Source: an uncultured Bacteroides sp.
GTDB lineage: Bacteria; Bacteroidota; Bacteroidia; Bacteroidales; Bacteroidaceae
Length of the DNA: 41,155 nt
Reading direction: 5' to 3'
Assembly: GCA_947038155.1 (NCBI GenBank)
Contig: CAMQVH010000023.1
Location: 1 to 41,155 of the forward strand
Below, one piece after another: positions 32,133-41,155 of the stretch. Below the pieces are notes generated by a model. The model saw only the letters and a program-made list of their open reading frames with translations. It had not been told where the DNA came from and searched no databases. Made by a program: the position numbers and the translations under genes. How positions within the stretch are numbered: the stretch's first letter is position 1; the number at the start of each line of letters is the position of its first letter.

Positions 32133-32942
32133 CTATTTTCTCAGAGCTTTTTTATACAAGACTGCTCGTAAAGTATTGGGCATCATCCTAGTAATCACCC
32201 GTATAAAGACATTATAGAGATATTCAGAGGAAGTTATGAATCCTAAATTTCTTAGTTGGTTTTGAAAACGTAGTTCCGTTGTCACATATTTTAAACCGCC
32301 TCTCCGTTTAAACATAGCCGGTGAAAAGCGAAAATATAATAAGCTCTCTTGGATATTGTAAAATTTAGCACCGTTCTGTAGCATACGTATCCACAGATAG
32401 TAATCCTCAAAAAAAGGGAAATGCTGATATCCACCAGCCGCTAATACAGCTTGCTTACGAAACATAATTACCGGATGATTTTCCGGATTACGCTTCTTTG
32501 CAAATTGACAAATATCATCATGAACCTCAGGTAACTTTCTTGTAGAAATAATATTTGAAGTAGTTTCTTCAAACTCATCGATCCATGCTCCTACTACATC
32601 TAATTCCGGATGCTCTTGAAAAACCCTTATTTGTTTCTCAAAACGATCTGGTTTGGCAATATCATCTGTATCCATTCGGGCAACTAAATCGTAGGAACAA
32701 TGCTTTAAGCCTTCATTCAGTGCTTTACCAAGTCCTTGATTAACAGGCAAAGAAACTATTTTAAGAATAGGATATTGCATCTCATATTTAGATATAATAG
32801 CATCCAATTCTACAGTTAACGGACCATCTTTTACTAAAACTATTTCATCTGAGAATAATGTTTGAGTGAATATACTATTCAAACATTGATTTAAATAAGA
32901 AGGCTTCTCTTTTGCATAAAGAGATAAAAGAACAGAAAACAT
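32133..32942 (-). CDS. Family 2 glycosyltransferase
   Basis: This 269-residue cytoplasmic GT-A enzyme adds one sugar to the capsule repeat unit. The N-terminal fold opens with FSVLLSLYAKEKPSYL; the nucleotide-sugar metal motif is MDTDD (Asp91-Asp94), followed by KPDRFEKQ and, later, a FFEDYYLWIRM acceptor-side motif (the E-D catalytic base region). Amphipathic basic helices at the end suggest membrane contact. The donor is unknown. The flanking gaps to its neighbours are 28 and 17 bases. Confidence 0.9.
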   Translation of the reverse strand: MFSVLLSLYAKEKPSYLNQCLNSIFTQTLFSDEIVLVKDGPLTVELDAIISKYEMQYPILKIVSLPVNQGLGKALNEGLKHCSYDLVARMDTDDIAKPDRFEKQIRVFQEHPELDVVGAWIDEFEETTSNIISTRKLPEVHDDICQFAKKRNPENHPVIMFRKQAVLAAGGYQHFPFFEDYYLWIRMLQNGAKFYNIQESLLYFRFSPAMFKRRGGLKYVTTELRFQNQLRNLGFITSSEYLYNVFIRVITRMMPNTLRAVLYKKALRK

Positions 32943-32959
32943 ATATATTATAGACGAAC

Positions 32960-34027
32960 CTATAGATTGAATTTAAGGTACTCTAATGAACGTATTTTCT
33001 CTTTATCTATTATCTCATTAATTTCTTGATATTGAATCGGCAGTAACAAACTTTTCTCCAATAAAGCCATATTACTAACTATTCTATCTTCTAACTTGAA
33101 TTGAGACAACAATGAAATCATTTTCTGCTGATTACTACTACGTACTAATGCAGCAAAAGGTCGATTGTATTTAATAGACATTACAGATCCATGAAAAGTA
33201 TCTGTTATAATATAATCCGCCCCTTTAATATACCCCAAAACTTCAAATGGGTTTGGTATAATAGTTTCGTCACACCAAGGGAAATAAAAACCTATAGAAA
33301 TCAATTTCTTACCATACTTCTTAGCAAAAGATTTAATAACAGATATCTCTTCCTTAGCCTTTATACGATTCGGATAAGAATAAACAATAATGTAATCTTT
33401 CTTATTCACAGGACATACATACGAAGTGAAATCAAACAATAATACTGGATCGATATTGATTATAGCTTCTTTGCCTGTTAGTTCTTTTATTATATCAAAT
33501 GAGTAAATATCACGTACAGATATAGCAGCCATAGAAGATAAACTTGAAGCGATTTCATCTTGTACTTCGAAATAACGAATATCATCCATCGTTGTATGTC
33601 CAAAAGAACCTGCATACGAAATCACTTTATTCGTATTATGTACTCTCCCATACAATTGCGTACAAAATCCCCAAGGAATTTTTTGCGCAAAATTAAATAC
33701 TTCATCACTGCCTATCACTACCAAATCAAAATACCCTATAGTGTGTACATTAATGCCCAGTATTTCAAAGAATTCTTTTTTAAAACGACGCTGAAATTTA
33801 TACATATACATCAAACGAGTCAATGCATCCCATTTACAAAAACGATCAATAACCTTTTTCAGAATAAAACTATAAGAACGCCTTAATTCTGGAAAAATTC
33901 TTCCCTGTTCGATATCTATAAACTCACACTGATGCCCTAGATTTTCTATTATCTTCTTTAATGCATATCCTTGCAGAAAGGAGCCATAATTCATTACTCT
34001 CTGCATAGATAAAATTCCCACTTTCAT
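32960..34027 (-). CDS. Polysaccharide pyruvyl transferase family protein
   Basis: This 355-residue enzyme of the CsaB/WcaK-like family adds a pyruvate ketal from phosphoenolpyruvate to a sugar, giving the capsule a negative charge. Family marks are GILSMQRVMNYGSFLQGYAL at the start, VIGSDEVFNF, SYAGSFG, SVRDIYS and TDTFHGSVMSI near the end. Length is normal. The region is AT-rich like the rest of the locus. Some family members have other transferase roles, so pyruvylation is likely rather than certain. Confidence 0.88.
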   Translation of the reverse strand: MKVGILSMQRVMNYGSFLQGYALKKIIENLGHQCEFIDIEQGRIFPELRRSYSFILKKVIDRFCKWDALTRLMYMYKFQRRFKKEFFEILGINVHTIGYFDLVVIGSDEVFNFAQKIPWGFCTQLYGRVHNTNKVISYAGSFGHTTMDDIRYFEVQDEIASSLSSMAAISVRDIYSFDIIKELTGKEAIINIDPVLLFDFTSYVCPVNKKDYIIVYSYPNRIKAKEEISVIKSFAKKYGKKLISIGFYFPWCDETIIPNPFEVLGYIKGADYIITDTFHGSVMSIKYNRPFAALVRSSNQQKMISLLSQFKLEDRIVSNMALLEKSLLLPIQYQEINEIIDKEKIRSLEYLKFNL

Positions 34028-34043
34028 CTCTTTATTGTTTTAT

Positions 34044-35054
34044 CTATTTCACACTCATTCTCGCAATACGTTTGCGTCTCAAACAATCCAACCACGCCAT
34101 CAAGGTTGGACAAAGACAAGTTCCTATCAAAAGTCCCTTACGATAAAGAGGCACATCACAATTGAACACAAACTTCAATGTATTTTTCCGTAGAAAAGTC
34201 TTAAATTTGCAATACTCTGCGCTATAGATTTTCTCTTGATGATTTGCTTTAATTCTGACTACAGCCCCCATATTAAACAAACATTTATGTAAATCCAGCA
34301 TAGTGTAAATTATAGGAGCTTGCAACCTCAAATTTTTACGTATTTCATCAATTGCTAAATCACCATTAATAAGACTCTTAATATTAAATTTAGTAGTTGC
34401 AGAATCATAATTATCACGACGGTAATAATATATTTTCCGATTTCCAATGCCTACTTTATTACAAAGTTGTGAAAATGTAGTATAAAAGTATAACCCCTCT
34501 CCATAAAAAAAATTAGTCGAGAATGTAAGATTATTATCCACAAGCACACTTTTTTTATATATTTTATTCCAACTCCCAACGATTACTCGTGGAGATAATA
34601 ATAAAGCTGTCGCATCTTCGGGGGGCAAAACCTTAATAAACTCATGTTGTACTTGACTTTCATTATCTTTTGTAAAACAATTCAAAGATAAACATAACTC
34701 TCCACCTGTCTTTCTCACCAATTTCAACATATATTCGACATAATCAGTGGACAAATAATCATCCCCATCCACAAAAACCAAATATTCTCCTTTAGATATC
34801 TCAATACCTATATTTCTTGCAGCACTAACACCTACATTCTGTTGATGAATCGGAACAATTCGTTCATCTGTAGTTGCTAATTTATCAATAATATCATGTG
34901 TCTCATCAGTAGATCCATCATTTATAACCAATATCTCAATATTGTTATAAGATTGTCTAACTATAGAGAGTATACAATCTTCAATATAGCGTCCAACATT
35001 ATATGCTGGAATAATAATTGAAACTAATGGATTGCTTTTTTTTTCAATATTCAT
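34044..35054 (-). CDS. Family 2 glycosyltransferase
   Basis: This 336-residue GT-A enzyme has the full N-terminal signature: VSIIIPAYNVGRYIEDCI, the NDGSTD motif (45-50), SAARNIGIE and the metal motif DGDD (96-99). The C-terminal half (about 220-336) is helical and basic, which suggests membrane association. The sugar donor is unknown. It overlaps the upstream GT4 gene by 4 bases (ATGA), showing coupled translation. Confidence 0.92.
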   Translation of the reverse strand: MNIEKKSNPLVSIIIPAYNVGRYIEDCILSIVRQSYNNIEILVINDGSTDETHDIIDKLATTDERIVPIHQQNVGVSAARNIGIEISKGEYLVFVDGDDYLSTDYVEYMLKLVRKTGGELCLSLNCFTKDNESQVQHEFIKVLPPEDATALLLSPRVIVGSWNKIYKKSVLVDNNLTFSTNFFYGEGLYFYTTFSQLCNKVGIGNRKIYYYRRDNYDSATTKFNIKSLINGDLAIDEIRKNLRLQAPIIYTMLDLHKCLFNMGAVVRIKANHQEKIYSAEYCKFKTFLRKNTLKFVFNCDVPLYRKGLLIGTCLCPTLMAWLDCLRRKRIARMSVK

Positions 35055-36163
35055 AAATTATTATCATATAATGATTTTTCCACTATTCGTTTATAAATCT
35101 TATTATACTTTTCTGCCATAAAACGTATATCATATTCATCAGCACGTTTACGGCATTTATTTATTATTTCATTCGCATAAGATTTATCTTTCGAAAGATG
35201 AAGAATTTCGTTGGCCAAAACTGTATCATCATGTACAGGAAACACTACTCCTGCCCCCTGAATTACTTCCTGCAATCCAGGAACTCCAGAAGCAATCACT
35301 GGTTTACCAGCTGCCATCCCCTCTACGGCGACCAAGCCAAATCCCTCAAAATGAGATGACATTACTACAATATCAGAAGCTTTCATCAATGCTGGAACAT
35401 CTTGACGTACCCCCATAAAATGCACACGTTCAGAAATCCCATACTCCTCCGCTTTCTGTTTATGCATATCTAAAGTATCACCCGCACCGACAAAAATGAC
35501 ATGAAATTTTTTAGACAATTTCCGCATAGCTTTCAATAGTGTTAATTGATCCTTCTGCTCATGAAATCTTGCAACTTGAATAAGTAATACTACATTATCA
35601 GGTATCCCTAATCTTATTCGGGAAATTGGAACTGCATTCTGAAAACGGCTCACTGAAATACCATTAGCTATAACCTCTACTGGTAAACAATTATCTACAA
35701 ATTTATGTAAAGACTCTTTGGTTGCATCAGAAATAGCAATGAGTGCATCATAACGTCTATAAATAAAATAGTCAAGACATTTCCACAACCACTTCCCCTG
35801 TCTATTATTCAGTGTCGAATGCTCTGTCATTATCAGCCTACATTGTGCTTTTGATAACATTTTAGCAATAACGGCCCAATATATAGGAGGAAACATATGC
35901 ACATGCACAATATCATATCTCTTTAAATAGGGGATCAATCTAACAATAAACTTCGGGTTATACCTAGACGACTGCACATCGTTTAATAGTATATAACCAC
36001 ATCCGTACTTTTTCATTTCTTCGGCATAAGTTAAAGGAGAATCTGCAAGTACCGCTACATCCACTTTATGCCCTTGTTCTATTTGAAAAGGGATTAATGA
36101 AGCCACCAAACGAGCGACCCCGGAAGAAACTGAGAAATGAGTCATTACATGAAGGACCTTCAT
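35051..36163 (-). CDS. Family 4 glycosyltransferase
   Basis: This 370-residue GT-B enzyme begins MKVLHVMTHFSVSSGVARLV, the glycine-poor acceptor-side opening of GT4 enzymes. The donor-binding half has QVARFHEQKDQLTLLKA, then SSHFEGFGLVAVEGMAAGKPVIA, the E-x7-E motif that holds the nucleotide sugar, and GVVFPVHD. A retaining transfer to the lipid-linked repeat unit is expected. It sits between the WbsX-like gene (9 bases) and the GT2 gene (overlap). Confidence 0.92.
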   Translation of the reverse strand: MKVLHVMTHFSVSSGVARLVASLIPFQIEQGHKVDVAVLADSPLTYAEEMKKYGCGYILLNDVQSSRYNPKFIVRLIPYLKRYDIVHVHMFPPIYWAVIAKMLSKAQCRLIMTEHSTLNNRQGKWLWKCLDYFIYRRYDALIAISDATKESLHKFVDNCLPVEVIANGISVSRFQNAVPISRIRLGIPDNVVLLIQVARFHEQKDQLTLLKAMRKLSKKFHVIFVGAGDTLDMHKQKAEEYGISERVHFMGVRQDVPALMKASDIVVMSSHFEGFGLVAVEGMAAGKPVIASGVPGLQEVIQGAGVVFPVHDDTVLANEILHLSKDKSYANEIINKCRKRADEYDIRFMAEKYNKIYKRIVEKSLYDNNL

Positions 36164-36172
36164 AATCTATAT

Positions 36173-37261
36173 TTAAATCTCCCGTTTTGAAATAATTTCA
36201 TTTAAAATTTTCAATTTTTCACAGCCATACTGTAAATCGGGCTCCAGATAATTACCTTCTCCCCATTCGTTCCATGACTTTATAAACACAATGCGTTCTT
36301 CTTCATTCTTATCTTTTATTAATTCTATAATCTCCTTTACATGTTTCTGAAACAATTTGGGAGTAGCTCCTGTAAGAATAAACCCTTTTGCACCTGACCG
36401 AGGACTATGATCCCAATTAGGAATAATCGTAGGTATTGTATCACTCATTTTAGCTTCTGAATATATCCAATACTTCATTGCATCCTTATAACGATAGGTA
36501 ATAGGATACTTCAATAACCGAGCGATTATTTTACGTAGAGTCAACCCAATTTTATTTTCTTTTCCCTTTATTCCAAACACAGTAGCATCATTAAATGCAT
36601 CAAAACCTAAAGATAAAATTTTGCTACGGAAAGGCATTCCCCCTTGTCCTACGAAATAGATACCTTTTAATCCATTCTGCAGAGCTAAACTACGCCACAT
36701 TTCTATAAAACGACTTACTTCTTTATAATCCAGTGGTGCGTAAATCAAAAACAAAGGACATCCATTTACTGTGATATATCGTTTATCTTGAAAAGCAGGT
36801 AACACTGTATAGAAATGTGCTTTAATATCGTCATCACCAGGATAAGTTTGTTCCATTAAAAGCTTATCCTTAAATGTTGCATTAGGATCCCATAATTTTT
36901 TCATCCAAGAATGATTAGCCCAAGCCAGACAAAATGGAAAATCAGGTTTGCCGCTTTTTAGCACTTCATTAAAAGGACGTTCCAATAAACGTTTACCATT
37001 GCCAAACCAATAATGCCAATAGCAAAACCCTTCAATACCATATTTTTGAGCCAGTGCTGCTTGCGCTTCTCTTGACTCAGATAAACGTAAATCATAAAAT
37101 CCTAGATCTGCTGGAATATGAGGCTGGATATGCCCCTTAAACAATGGACGTGCTTTAGCTACATTAGTCCATTCCGTAAATCCTTTACCCCACCATTCAT
37201 CATTTTCTTTAGTCGGATGATACTGAGGTAAATAAAAAGCAATAGCTCTTATCTTTGCCAT
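36173..37261 (-). CDS. WbsX-like (GH99-related) polysaccharide protein
   Basis: This 362-residue protein matches the Glyco_tran_WbsX family, related in fold to GH99-like TIM barrels. Signs are AIAFYLPQYHPTKEND, WWGKGFTEWTNVAKA, GFCYWHYWFGNGKRLLE, CLAWANHSW and, at the end, KSWNEWGEGNYLEPD. It is common in O-antigen and capsule loci. Whether it transfers or cleaves a sugar is unsettled for the family. No signal peptide is seen, so it should act in the cytoplasm, which favours a synthetic or editing role. Confidence 0.88.
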   Translation of the reverse strand: MAKIRAIAFYLPQYHPTKENDEWWGKGFTEWTNVAKARPLFKGHIQPHIPADLGFYDLRLSESREAQAALAQKYGIEGFCYWHYWFGNGKRLLERPFNEVLKSGKPDFPFCLAWANHSWMKKLWDPNATFKDKLLMEQTYPGDDDIKAHFYTVLPAFQDKRYITVNGCPLFLIYAPLDYKEVSRFIEMWRSLALQNGLKGIYFVGQGGMPFRSKILSLGFDAFNDATVFGIKGKENKIGLTLRKIIARLLKYPITYRYKDAMKYWIYSEAKMSDTIPTIIPNWDHSPRSGAKGFILTGATPKLFQKHVKEIIELIKDKNEEERIVFIKSWNEWGEGNYLEPDLQYGCEKLKILNEIISKREI

Positions 37262-37275
37262 TTGATTTATATTAA

Positions 37276-38379
37276 CTATTTTATTCGTACTACAGAATGA
37301 GGATTGAACACTGAATAGTAGGGAATATATCTCATATATATTCTAGCAGGAAATGACGCATATACTATTAGTGTCACACATAAAAAGAATATTCCCATCA
37401 TTTTTCTGGATAAGGTCGCGGTCTTAAAAAAACTTGGGATAATTATATTAGTTAAAGATATAAAAAACAAAGGAGTTATATAATTAGGAAAACGTTCAAA
37501 TATTACAGAATTAAACCATGCCCCAACTCCTAATAAAGTATAAAAACAAATCAAACCTTCATATTTAGGGCACTCTTTTAATATTTTTTTATCCCATAAA
37601 TAAATAGCTATTGGAAGTAATGTAAAACGAGAACAAACTAAAAGTGTTAAAATTGCACCTAATATTCCTCCACTTACTAATGAACTATCTTCATATATAG
37701 CCATTTTCTCACTAATTTTCTCAATATCTGCAAATAGAGAAAATACAGTATTCAACTTTGAAAAAACAACTATACTTAGCATCATTATAATCCAATATTT
37801 CCAATTGAATCTCAGCCATTTAACAAATGGAAATACAATCAAAATAACTGCTGAAATATGAAATAAAATAGCAATGCATACTCCGCAATAATATTTAAAC
37901 CAATTACCCTCTTCGTAATTCTTATAATTAAGTACAAACACAAATATTGCCAAAGATTCACGTAAAATTTCTGTAGAAAAGTACAAATAGTAATATATAA
38001 AACAGAAAAATAAAGCGCTAAACCTATACTCAGTAGACTTAGATATAAAATAAAACAAACAACTATTCAATATTATTATATGCAATAACTGGAAATATAC
38101 AAAATCATCACCAACTGTTTTTGATAAAGCACAAAGTAAAGTATATAATGGTTCGTAATAATCGGTCCATGAAAATTGCCATTCTGTTATATCTACTCGC
38201 CATATATAATCCTGCATATACATTAACGTATCTCCGCCTACTTCGAATCTAAATCCTATAAGAAAAACAAGATATATAAACAAAAAATTGTAAAGGATGC
38301 GTTCTCCTCTTTTATTCTTTTTTATATCAAAATAATATGCCCCAAACACAGTCAGAGACAAAGGAATAAGATATACCAT
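37276..38379 (-). CDS. wzy: EpsG-type polysaccharide polymerase (Wzy)
   Basis: This 367-residue polytopic membrane protein has roughly ten hydrophobic segments. It shows the EpsG-family opening after TM2, FLIGFRFEVGGDTLMYMQDY (compare the R-x-x-x-G-x-D-x-x-x-Y pattern), and a later periplasmic loop between long helices. It should join lipid-linked repeat units at the periplasmic face. The class is called from topology, position beside the flippase and the GGDT motif; sequence conservation in this family is low. Confidence 0.8.
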   Translation of the reverse strand: MVYLIPLSLTVFGAYYFDIKKNKRGERILYNFLFIYLVFLIGFRFEVGGDTLMYMQDYIWRVDITEWQFSWTDYYEPLYTLLCALSKTVGDDFVYFQLLHIIILNSCLFYFISKSTEYRFSALFFCFIYYYLYFSTEILRESLAIFVFVLNYKNYEEGNWFKYYCGVCIAILFHISAVILIVFPFVKWLRFNWKYWIIMMLSIVVFSKLNTVFSLFADIEKISEKMAIYEDSSLVSGGILGAILTLLVCSRFTLLPIAIYLWDKKILKECPKYEGLICFYTLLGVGAWFNSVIFERFPNYITPLFFISLTNIIIPSFFKTATLSRKMMGIFFLCVTLIVYASFPARIYMRYIPYYSVFNPHSVVRIK

Positions 38380-38429
38380 TATTTTCGATAATTATCCATA
38401 AAAACAAACAATTCAAAAGCATCTACTTC

Positions 38430-39857
38430 TCATTTGTGGAAATATCTATAAATAGCAGCGCCAATCATAGTATTGAATTTTAATTGAACACCCAAAAAAT
38501 ATAATAAAGAAACAATAATTGCCAAACCTATAGATAAAAAGTTATTGGTAATCCACTTCTCACACACATAACAAATGGGTACACATGGTAATGAACAAAC
38601 AATGTTAAAGCTTATAACTTTCCAAGGTATTATAAATAATTTATTCCACTGTGTATATAAAACATACACAATTGTCACTACTACCTCAGAACAAAATAAT
38701 ACAATAGCAGTTCCAACACTTTGTGTATGAGGAACAAAAATAAAATTAATCAACACGCTGACACAAGCTCCCAAAATAGAAGCAACAAAAAGCACCTTAT
38801 CTTTTTTCATCGGTAAAAGTACTTGTACAGCCAACACCTGCGAAACACCCACAAACAAAACAGTCGGCATAATAATACGCATAGGCAATATAGCTCCTTC
38901 ATAACCACTTCCGGATAGCATATAAATTATTTTAGGTGCAAGTAAAACACTACAGGCAATCATTGGAATGCTGAAAGCTGACATCATTGAAAAAGATTTA
39001 GTTATCAATGACTGAAATCTTCCTTTATCACCTTCAGCCAACAATGAACTCATTCGAGGTAACATGACATTAGTAAAAGCTGTGAAAAAACCAAGAATAA
39101 CAGAATAAAGTTTAAAAGCTGTGGTATAATATCCCACTTCTGTATTGTTCGATACAAATCCTAAAAACATTACATTAAAAGTCAAATACATAGACGTCAT
39201 TATGGAATATATACCTAAAATAACATTTTGCTTTACATACTTTAATGAGAGCATATCCCGAAACTGGATACTCACAAAACGTCGTATATAAATCATATTC
39301 ACAAAAGCGTTTACAACTACAACAGCTACTGTTAAAAAAAAATAGATTTTACAATCCTCTTGTGATCGTACACCTAAAAACACAGCTACTACGTACAATA
39401 ACTTTATTAATAAACTACGAACAGTTATATAACGAAAATTCTCAAGTCCTGTAAAAAACCATTCGACTAAAAAGATGGTAAATATTATCTTTGCTGTTCC
39501 AATATAAAACAACTCTTCATATTGATTAAACTGAGGAATAAAAAGAACACAGAAAATATAAATCACCAAAGTAAATATAGTGAACAACAGATTTAAACCC
39601 AATATATTAGAAAATATTTGATTACATTTTCCTCTATCATTCAATACTGTTGCAATTTCCCTTACACCTATAAGACTTATTCCCATAGTAGCAAACAACA
39701 AGAAATAATTAACTGTATTATCCACAAAGCTAACCAAGCCTATTCCATCGACTCCCAAAATCCTCGATACATAGGGAAATGTCACAAAATTCATCAAATA
39801 GGTTGAAATAGTTAGAACACTTTTATAAACAAAGTTCTTCTTAATGGAAGCTTGCAT
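38430..39857 (-). CDS. wzx: Repeat-unit flippase (Wzx, MATE/MVF-like)
   Basis: This 475-residue membrane protein has about 12-14 hydrophobic segments and the Wzx/RfbX N terminus: KNFVYKSVLTISTYLMNFVTFPYVSRILG, then GIGLVSFVDNTVNYF. It carries the undecaprenyl-linked repeat unit across the inner membrane. It is upstream of the polymerase by 50 bases and downstream of wzz by 55. The composition is very AT-rich, typical of horizontally exchanged capsule genes. Confidence 0.92.
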   Translation of the reverse strand: MQASIKKNFVYKSVLTISTYLMNFVTFPYVSRILGVDGIGLVSFVDNTVNYFLLFATMGISLIGVREIATVLNDRGKCNQIFSNILGLNLLFTIFTLVIYIFCVLFIPQFNQYEELFYIGTAKIIFTIFLVEWFFTGLENFRYITVRSLLIKLLYVVAVFLGVRSQEDCKIYFFLTVAVVVVNAFVNMIYIRRFVSIQFRDMLSLKYVKQNVILGIYSIMTSMYLTFNVMFLGFVSNNTEVGYYTTAFKLYSVILGFFTAFTNVMLPRMSSLLAEGDKGRFQSLITKSFSMMSAFSIPMIACSVLLAPKIIYMLSGSGYEGAILPMRIIMPTVLFVGVSQVLAVQVLLPMKKDKVLFVASILGACVSVLINFIFVPHTQSVGTAIVLFCSEVVVTIVYVLYTQWNKLFIIPWKVISFNIVCSLPCVPICYVCEKWITNNFLSIGLAIIVSLLYFLGVQLKFNTMIGAAIYRYFHK

Positions 39858-39912
39858 AAATCTAATAATTAGAAACCTACCCTATGACAATATAAATAAA
39901 CAAAAAGTAATT

Positions 39913-41052
39913 TCAAGCATTCTTCGATTTTGTTTCGTGTTTTTGCTGCAAATTATTCAGCAATTCTTTCTTTATCAACAGCCATCCCATCGTGACAATC
40001 ACTGCTACAAAACCAAACAGTAACATATATAACAGTTTACCCATGCCCGAAGGAAATAATGGAACTACAGCTGGCTCCACAACAGCAAAAACAGGTTTTT
40101 CTTCCTGTACTTTCGCTCTGGCTACCTGTAATTGATTGGCCACCTGACTATATACCTGATAAGCCAAATTCATATCATTTTGCAAACGTTCCTGCTCAGT
40201 ACGAACACTTTGAAGAATCAAATTGTCATGAGTATCTACATAATCAGCATATTTCTTCTGCATGGCATAATATTCTTCTTGACGCTCCTTAAACAGCTTT
40301 TCAAGGTAAGCACAATCTTCCTTCGATTTTGAAGTACGATAGCTAATAATAAATTCCTGCAATTTACAAACCACAGAATCAGCTACAATAGCTGCTACCT
40401 TAGGATTTTGCAATGTTACAGAAATACCAGTAATAGCAGTTTTCTTATCCATAGTGGCAACAATATTCTTCCGTAAAAAAATTATTTTATCCCTTTCTTC
40501 TCGAGTAAGTTCAATGGTACCCTTTTGTAAACTTCTGTCAATTATCGGATTATCATAGTCTACAAACAATGATTTAATACTTTCAATGACTATACCAGGG
40601 ATACCAATAATATAATTCCACCAAGGAGAAGACTGCTCATCTAAATAAGCTTCCAAAGTTTTAATGTTTTCTTTAGGTATCAAGACTTTCATATTCAGCA
40701 ATTCCAGCAAAAATGGAGTAGAAGAAACAATATCAGAGGAAAGGGCGGCATTTAAAGCATCCGAACCATCTCCACCAATAACAGATCCACTTCCCAAAAA
40801 AGAAGCGGCAAGACCAGCAAGACCGCTACTCCCCTTAGAATTACCCATTTCAGGAGATAATGTCACTTTCACTGTATATTGTTTGGGAATACTAATTGCA
40901 ATGATGATACCCATTACCATTCCTACTCCAGCAGCTTTATATATTGTCTTACGAACAGCTATAATTCTACGAAGTATCTCTATCAAATCGATTTCTTCAT
41001 CTTTACGATTATCCGGCTTCTGCTGTATTTCTTTTTCAGATTCTTGTTCCAT
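39913..41052 (-). CDS. wzz: Chain-length determinant (Wzz/PCP) protein
   Basis: This 379-residue inner-membrane protein sets capsule chain length. Residues 1-36 are cytoplasmic and acidic with the family EIDLIEILRRI; TM1 is at about 37-57; then a periplasmic domain with a long coiled coil (about 245-320, RQEEYYAMQKKYADYV and on); the Pro/Gly-rich motif VVEPAVVPLFPSG before TM2 (about 338-362); and a short basic tail. It has no C-terminal kinase domain. The start codon lies 23 bases after the export gene. Confidence 0.9.
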   Translation of the reverse strand: MEQESEKEIQQKPDNRKDEEIDLIEILRRIIAVRKTIYKAAGVGMVMGIIIAISIPKQYTVKVTLSPEMGNSKGSSGLAGLAASFLGSGSVIGGDGSDALNAALSSDIVSSTPFLLELLNMKVLIPKENIKTLEAYLDEQSSPWWNYIIGIPGIVIESIKSLFVDYDNPIIDRSLQKGTIELTREERDKIIFLRKNIVATMDKKTAITGISVTLQNPKVAAIVADSVVCKLQEFIISYRTSKSKEDCAYLEKLFKERQEEYYAMQKKYADYVDTHDNLILQSVRTEQERLQNDMNLAYQVYSQVANQLQVARAKVQEEKPVFAVVEPAVVPLFPSGMGKLLYMLLFGFVAVIVTMGWLLIKKELLNNLQQKHETKSKNA

Positions 41053-41075
41053 TTTTGATACGATAAGTGTATTCG

Positions 41076-41155
41076 TTATTTCTTGATTAGATTGGCAATG
41101 GAAGCAATCATCATACCCAAAGAACTGAAGGAAGTAGCATAACCTAAAATATTAG
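41076..41155 (-). CDS. 3' end of a capsule export protein (Wza-like), cut by the window
   Basis: Only the last 25 codons and stop are present, reading NILGYATSFSSLGMMIASIA then NLIKK. This is a C-terminal hydrophobic segment with a basic end. The place directly before wzz, and such a membrane-spanning tail, fit the polysaccharide export protein (Wza/BexD type) of Bacteroides capsule loci. The domain evidence lies outside the window, so this is inferred from context. Confidence 0.5.
   Translation of the reverse strand, partial: NILGYATSFSSLGMMIASIANLIKK

Noticed and set aside
1..41155. tRNA, rRNA, insertion sequences and integrase attachment sites
   Set aside because: I looked for cloverleaf-like segments, rRNA cores, DDE or tyrosine-recombinase motifs and found none convincing.

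Overview
The window is most likely a chromosomal segment of a gut Bacteroides species (Bacteroidota). The evidence is a SusC/SusD pair, promoters matching the Bacteroides -7 element TAnnTTTG, a type B ribosomal protein L31, an LTD-fused decarboxylase subunit, a primase-like BT4734/DUF3987 pair with DUF4248 and HU-like genes, a 'smalltalk' micropeptide beside an amidase, and a capsule locus. Species cannot be fixed from this sequence alone.

Layout. (1) 1-6.1 kb: a beta-carbonic anhydrase, then a SusC/SusD outer-membrane uptake pair, all on the minus strand, with no glycoside hydrolase or regulator in view. (2) 6.3-12.1 kb, plus strand: a GNAT-fold protein, then a complete operon for the methylmalonyl-CoA to propionyl-CoA end of the succinate-propionate pathway (epimerase, carboxyltransferase, an LTD-OadG lipoprotein, biotin carrier and the Na+-pumping beta subunit). 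(3) 12.2-15.4 kb: a TPR lipid-free exported protein, class II fructose-bisphosphate aldolase (minus) and ribosomal protein L31 type B. (4) 15.4-16.0 kb: a 645-base gene-free interval with a strongly folded minus-strand RNA that ends in an intrinsic terminator; it resembles 6S RNA in size and rod shape. (5) 16.0-21.4 kb: a tripartite RND efflux operon (adaptor, pump, outer-membrane channel). (6) 21.5-24.9 kb, minus strand: a second Na+-pumping biotin decarboxylase (OadG-OadA-OadB order), whose alpha subunit departs from the usual carboxyltransferase motifs. (7) 25.1-27.0 kb, minus: an AAA-ATPase/PD-(D/E)XK protein preceded by a small gene split by a -1 frameshift at a perfect A AAA AAG heptamer. 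(8) 27.2-31.4 kb: a primase-polymerase-like protein, a DUF3987 ATPase, DUF4248, an HU-like protein, a 34-residue membrane peptide and an amidase. This looks like a mobile-element-derived module that sits next to the capsule locus. (9) 31.5-41.2 kb, minus strand, clearly AT-richer: a Wzx/Wzy-type capsule locus, read from an export protein cut by the window edge through Wzz, flippase, polymerase, WbsX-like enzyme, glycosyltransferases, a pyruvyltransferase and a terminal initiating sugar-phosphate transferase.

How it works together. The two decarboxylase operons both turn CO2 release into a Na+ gradient. One has a free biotin carrier and one has biotin fused to the alpha subunit, so the region is an energy-conserving core. 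The right half is accessory: surface polysaccharide plus a replication/lysis-like module. No tRNA, rRNA, CRISPR array or insertion sequence was seen. All family names come from reading motifs, not from database searches.
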